The notes beneath the pieces are model-generated. The model had not been told where the DNA came from, searched no databases, and was given only the letters and a program-made list of their open reading frames with translations. Positions 61,820-64,000 of a stretch of DNA of 64,000 nt are shown in pieces. The stretch spans positions 2,976,001-3,040,000 of the forward strand of contig NZ_CP021731.1 of the NCBI RefSeq assembly GCF_003628555.1, in the 5' to 3' direction. The first letter of the stretch is position 1. Every line of letters starts with the position of its first letter. The translations under genes were made by a program, and so were the position numbers. Source of the DNA: Azoarcus sp. DN11 (GTDB lineage: Bacteria > Pseudomonadota > Gammaproteobacteria > Burkholderiales > Rhodocyclaceae).

Positions 61820-62236
61820 TTACGTGGCGTCGACAGCCGCCTCGCTCGTGGAACCAGCGAGCTCGCGCTTGGGTTTGTAGTCGGCTCGCTCGACCCGGCC
61901 CAGGCATAGCGTGACGTCGTCAGCGGTCACCTGGAAGCCGGGCACCTTGTCGGGGGCGCCCTCCGGCGAGTACATGAACTGCTTGAGGACGCCTTCGACC
62001 TGCACGCGCGCACCTCGCCGCAGCACGCGCGCGGCGTCCTCGCCGCGCTGGCCCCACAGCGACACACTCATCCAGAATCCGCCGACCTGCTGATATTCGT
62101 CGTTGGTCTGGTCGTAGGCGTAGTCGTCGAAGAACACGCGCATCTCGGCGACGACCTCATCGACCCCGTTGATTGGGACGTGCTTGAGGATCGGCGTATC
62201 GCCGAGATTGCCTTTCCCGCGAAATACGTTCGGCAT
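61820..62236 (-). CDS. ICE-type single-stranded DNA-binding protein
   Basis: 138 aa. OB-fold pattern NVFRGKGNLGDTPILKHVPI, FWMSVSLWGQRGEDAARVL, RGARVQVEGVLKQF. It lacks the long acidic tail of housekeeping SSB and, with the PFL_4669-type neighbour, belongs to the conjugative-element type. Binds ssDNA during transfer or replication. The ATG at 62236 matches family length; ten more codons upstream are possible. Confidence 0.82.
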   Translation of the reverse strand: MPNVFRGKGNLGDTPILKHVPINGVDEVVAEMRVFFDDYAYDQTNDEYQQVGGFWMSVSLWGQRGEDAARVLRRGARVQVEGVLKQFMYSPEGAPDKVPGFQVTADDVTLCLGRVERADYKPKRELAGSTSEAAVDAT

Positions 62237-62305
62237 GTTGCACTCCTTGGCGTCGACGTAGAACACGACGGTGGCCGACGCCGGTGCCCGCCGCCGTGCG
62301 GCATA

Positions 62306-62800
62306 CTACGGATCGCGCTGCCGGGCATGCTTCAGGGCGAGGCGCGCCTCGATTTCACGCCGGTTGAGCTCGATGGCGCGCCGGTGGGTGCGCTCATACC
62401 ACTCGCGCAGCGTCCCGGGGAGTTGGGCGAAATGGGCGTGGATGGCGCCCCAGGGGATGTGGCCGGCCCGGGGCCCGGCGCCTGCCGCACGCCAGCGCAG
62501 TTGCACCTGCCCGGTCACAGTGCGCCGGTGGAGCGCCAAGTAGAAGGTGCGCCCTCGCACTCGGCGTGTGATTCGCGACAGTTCCTCCTGTTGGCGGTGA
62601 ATCGTGTCGACACGGGCCTGCGCCTGCCGCACGTCGGCGGGGGCGCCGCCCCTACCCGTAAAGGCCTTTGCGTCAGCATCCGGTTGACAAGGCTTACTGT
62701 CGCAGCGCTGGTCGACGACATCGGCAGCACCCGGCGGATCAGGTTGCGCCAACTCCGTTTCCGGCGCGTCAGTCGACCAGCCCATCATCCGTTGCCTCAT
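62306..62800 (-). CDS. Small ICE-associated protein of unknown function
   Basis: 164 aa from the ATG at 62800, overlapping the end of the upstream ICE gene by 32 bases. The first half looks disordered (Pro, Asp, Ala-rich); the second half is helical and basic (RTFYLALHRRTVTGQVQLRW, LREWYERTHRRAIELNRREI). Position between the SSB and PFL_4669-type genes supports a role in element maintenance. The longer frame to 63154 is a shadow of the neighbour gene. Confidence 0.65.
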   Translation of the reverse strand: MRQRMMGWSTDAPETELAQPDPPGAADVVDQRCDSKPCQPDADAKAFTGRGGAPADVRQAQARVDTIHRQQEELSRITRRVRGRTFYLALHRRTVTGQVQLRWRAAGAGPRAGHIPWGAIHAHFAQLPGTLREWYERTHRRAIELNRREIEARLALKHARQRDP

Positions 62801-63914
62801 CGCCCGCTGCGCCACGTTCCGAATCGATGGCGGCGATCTCAGCGGCCACGCGCTCGAGCATGGCCTTCTCGGTGTCCGAAATCGAAATACGGCGCTGGGA
62901 GTGGCGCGAGATCTGGTGGCCTGCGTAGATGCCTGCTGGCACAGCACCGAAGATACCGGTGACGGCTGCGACACGCTTCTGCGCATTGGCGTCGGCGCCG
63001 GGCAGGAAGTCGGCGCGGCTGAGCGGCAGCAGGTCCGGCTTGGTGAGCCAGTTCTCGAAGCGGATGAACTCCTCGAAAGCGGCGCGGATCGGCCGGGTGA
63101 ATTGACGGATGGCGTCATGCGCCTCCTTGTCGGAGAACAGGGCCTTGCGGCCAAGCGTCTTGACCACCCGGATGTAGTAGTCGAACTCCACGATCAGCTC
63201 GGCAATGACATAGCCGTACGGGCTGCGGAATCCGAGTTCCAGGACCTTCGGCTCGCGGGACTTGAGGATGCCGAAGCCCAGTCCCTTGTCGGCCCGCTTC
63301 TTGAGTTCGGCGCTGAGCAGGGTCGCCTGGCGGTCGAGTGCCCGCCTGAGCTCCGGGATGCGGTGGTCGGCACGAAGGAGCGCCCAGTCCGCGTATGGGT
63401 TGTTGTTGCGCGTGAGCGCCCACAATGCTTTCAGGCTCGAAGCGACCCGTTTGCCGCCCGGAATCGCGTTGTAGTGCCCCGCCGGGTCGCGTCGGCGGCC
63501 CATGAACATCCGAAAGCCCTCTTTTGTATGGAGGGTCATGGTGTCGACACCGTCGTCCACCAGCGAGCCGAGATCGCGTAGCTGGGTCGCGACCGCGGGT
63601 TCGACCGTGGCGTCGGCTCCCGCGGTGACCCGGTATTCAGCCTCCATCTGCTTGAGCTTGTCGCAGCGTTGAAGGTAGAGCTCGTAGCGCGCCCAGCGCG
63701 GATCGTGGGGATCGGGGTCGTCTGCCTCGATGAGATCGGCAAGCTTCTCGCGCTCCTTGGCAATGCTGTAACGATCGGGAAACGGGGAGCGATCGTCGGT
63801 CTCGAAGGGGATTGGGGTTCCGCCTGGAAAGACGGGATCGAGGAGTCCGGGCTGATCGTCGACAGGTGCCAGAGAGGACCGGGGGATCGGTGGGGCGATC
63901 GGGTGGGATGACAT
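62769..63914 (-). CDS. Integrating conjugative element protein, PFL_4669 family
   Basis: 381 aa. The diagnostic central part reads TMTLHTKEGFRMFMGRRRDP, AIPGGKRVASSLKALWALTR and NNNPYADWALLRADHRI, followed by helical regions (VVKTLGRKALFSDKEAHDAI). This family is known only from ICEs of the pKLC102/PAGI or PFGI-1 type, in the replication-maintenance block near SSB. AGAGGAAG precedes the ATG. Its presence marks the right end of the window as ICE DNA that continues beyond it. Confidence 0.88.
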   Translation of the reverse strand: MSSHPIAPPIPRSSLAPVDDQPGLLDPVFPGGTPIPFETDDRSPFPDRYSIAKEREKLADLIEADDPDPHDPRWARYELYLQRCDKLKQMEAEYRVTAGADATVEPAVATQLRDLGSLVDDGVDTMTLHTKEGFRMFMGRRRDPAGHYNAIPGGKRVASSLKALWALTRNNNPYADWALLRADHRIPELRRALDRQATLLSAELKKRADKGLGFGILKSREPKVLELGFRSPYGYVIAELIVEFDYYIRVVKTLGRKALFSDKEAHDAIRQFTRPIRAAFEEFIRFENWLTKPDLLPLSRADFLPGADANAQKRVAAVTGIFGAVPAGIYAGHQISRHSQRRISISDTEKAMLERVAAEIAAIDSERGAAGDEATDDGLVD

Positions 63915-63924
63915 TTGTCTTCCT

Positions 63925-64000
63925 CTAGGTGGCGTCGGTGAGGTCGTCCGCAGGCGACTCGACGGGTTGCAGTTGGGCCAGCGCCGGAATGGGCGTGAAT
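63925..64000 (-). CDS. C-terminal end of an upstream ICE gene
   Basis: The minus-strand frame enters the window and ends FTPIPALAQLQPVESPADDL plus four residues at a TAG (63927-63925), ten bases before the PFL_4669-type gene. Too short to identify; same operon direction. Confidence 0.5.
   Translation of the reverse strand, partial: FTPIPALAQLQPVESPADDLTDAT

Noticed and set aside
1..64000. tRNA or rRNA genes, CRISPR arrays, replication origin
   Set aside because: I looked on both strands and saw no cloverleaf, rRNA segment, repeat-spacer array or DnaA-box cluster; small RNAs cannot be excluded by eye.

Overview
The window is GC-rich DNA that reads like a betaproteobacterium. Rhodocyclales such as Azoarcus, Thauera or Aromatoleum would fit; this is inferred from gene content and base composition, and I could not test it. 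It combines a catabolic region for a hydrophobic compound, a block of nested mobile elements, and the edge of an integrative conjugative element (ICE).

Region by region. 2-5611 (+): the end of an IclR regulator, then a likely operon for a P450-type ferredoxin, a short-chain dehydrogenase (SDR), an extradiol ring-cleavage dioxygenase, a Usp-hemerythrin fusion and an MFS exporter. 5686-12529: a small secreted protein, etfBA, a fused indolepyruvate:ferredoxin oxidoreductase and a divergent LysR regulator. About 12700-31400 is the accessory island. It carries an IS91-type transposase and its accessory tyrosine recombinase, two identical inverted 3.59-kb Recombinase-In-Trio (RIT) elements, a TIR-domain gene, an IS21-type element, a truncated CoiA-like gene and a 1124-aa protein with a nuclease-like N-terminus. 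31715-51194 (mostly -): hemerythrin, folE, three acyl-CoA dehydrogenases with an enoyl-CoA hydratase, an amidohydrolase, cytochrome P450 number 1, a seven-gene overlapping operon (carboxymuconolactone-decarboxylase-like protein, double CaiB protein, SDR, acyl-CoA dehydrogenase, APH-type kinase, MFS, SDR), then a SnoaL-like protein, an unknown 343-aa protein and P450 number 2. 51389-59628: two TetR regulators, a phytoene-desaturase-type flavoprotein, an acyl-CoA synthetase, a VOC protein, a GAF-GGDEF-EAL protein and ribA. 59629-64000: a gene-poor stretch, a DUF72 gene, a RES-domain fragment and an ICE module (SSB, small ICE protein, PFL_4669-type protein).

How the genes may work together (inference): P450 hydroxylation fed by the [3Fe-4S] ferredoxin, oxidation by SDRs, CoA activation by the synthetase, beta-oxidation-like rounds by the acyl-CoA dehydrogenases and hydratase with electrons leaving through ETF, plus ring cleavage by the dioxygenase. 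A terpenoid- or steroid-like substrate would fit, but nothing in the sequence names it. A shared motif, ACA(C/G)-N11-(C/G)TGT embedded in T-rich DNA, lies before several of these units and suggests one regulon.

The most striking structure is that both RIT copies interrupt tyrosine-recombinase genes at the same codons of the LLGHxKL box, in the same orientation relative to the target. Each carries a perfect 24-bp palindrome at one end only, and both share an internal 155-bp tandem duplication. The best candidate for an undescribed protein system is the orphan nuclease-like gene at 28003-31377, followed by the zinc-ribbon/TIR gene at 19003-19710.
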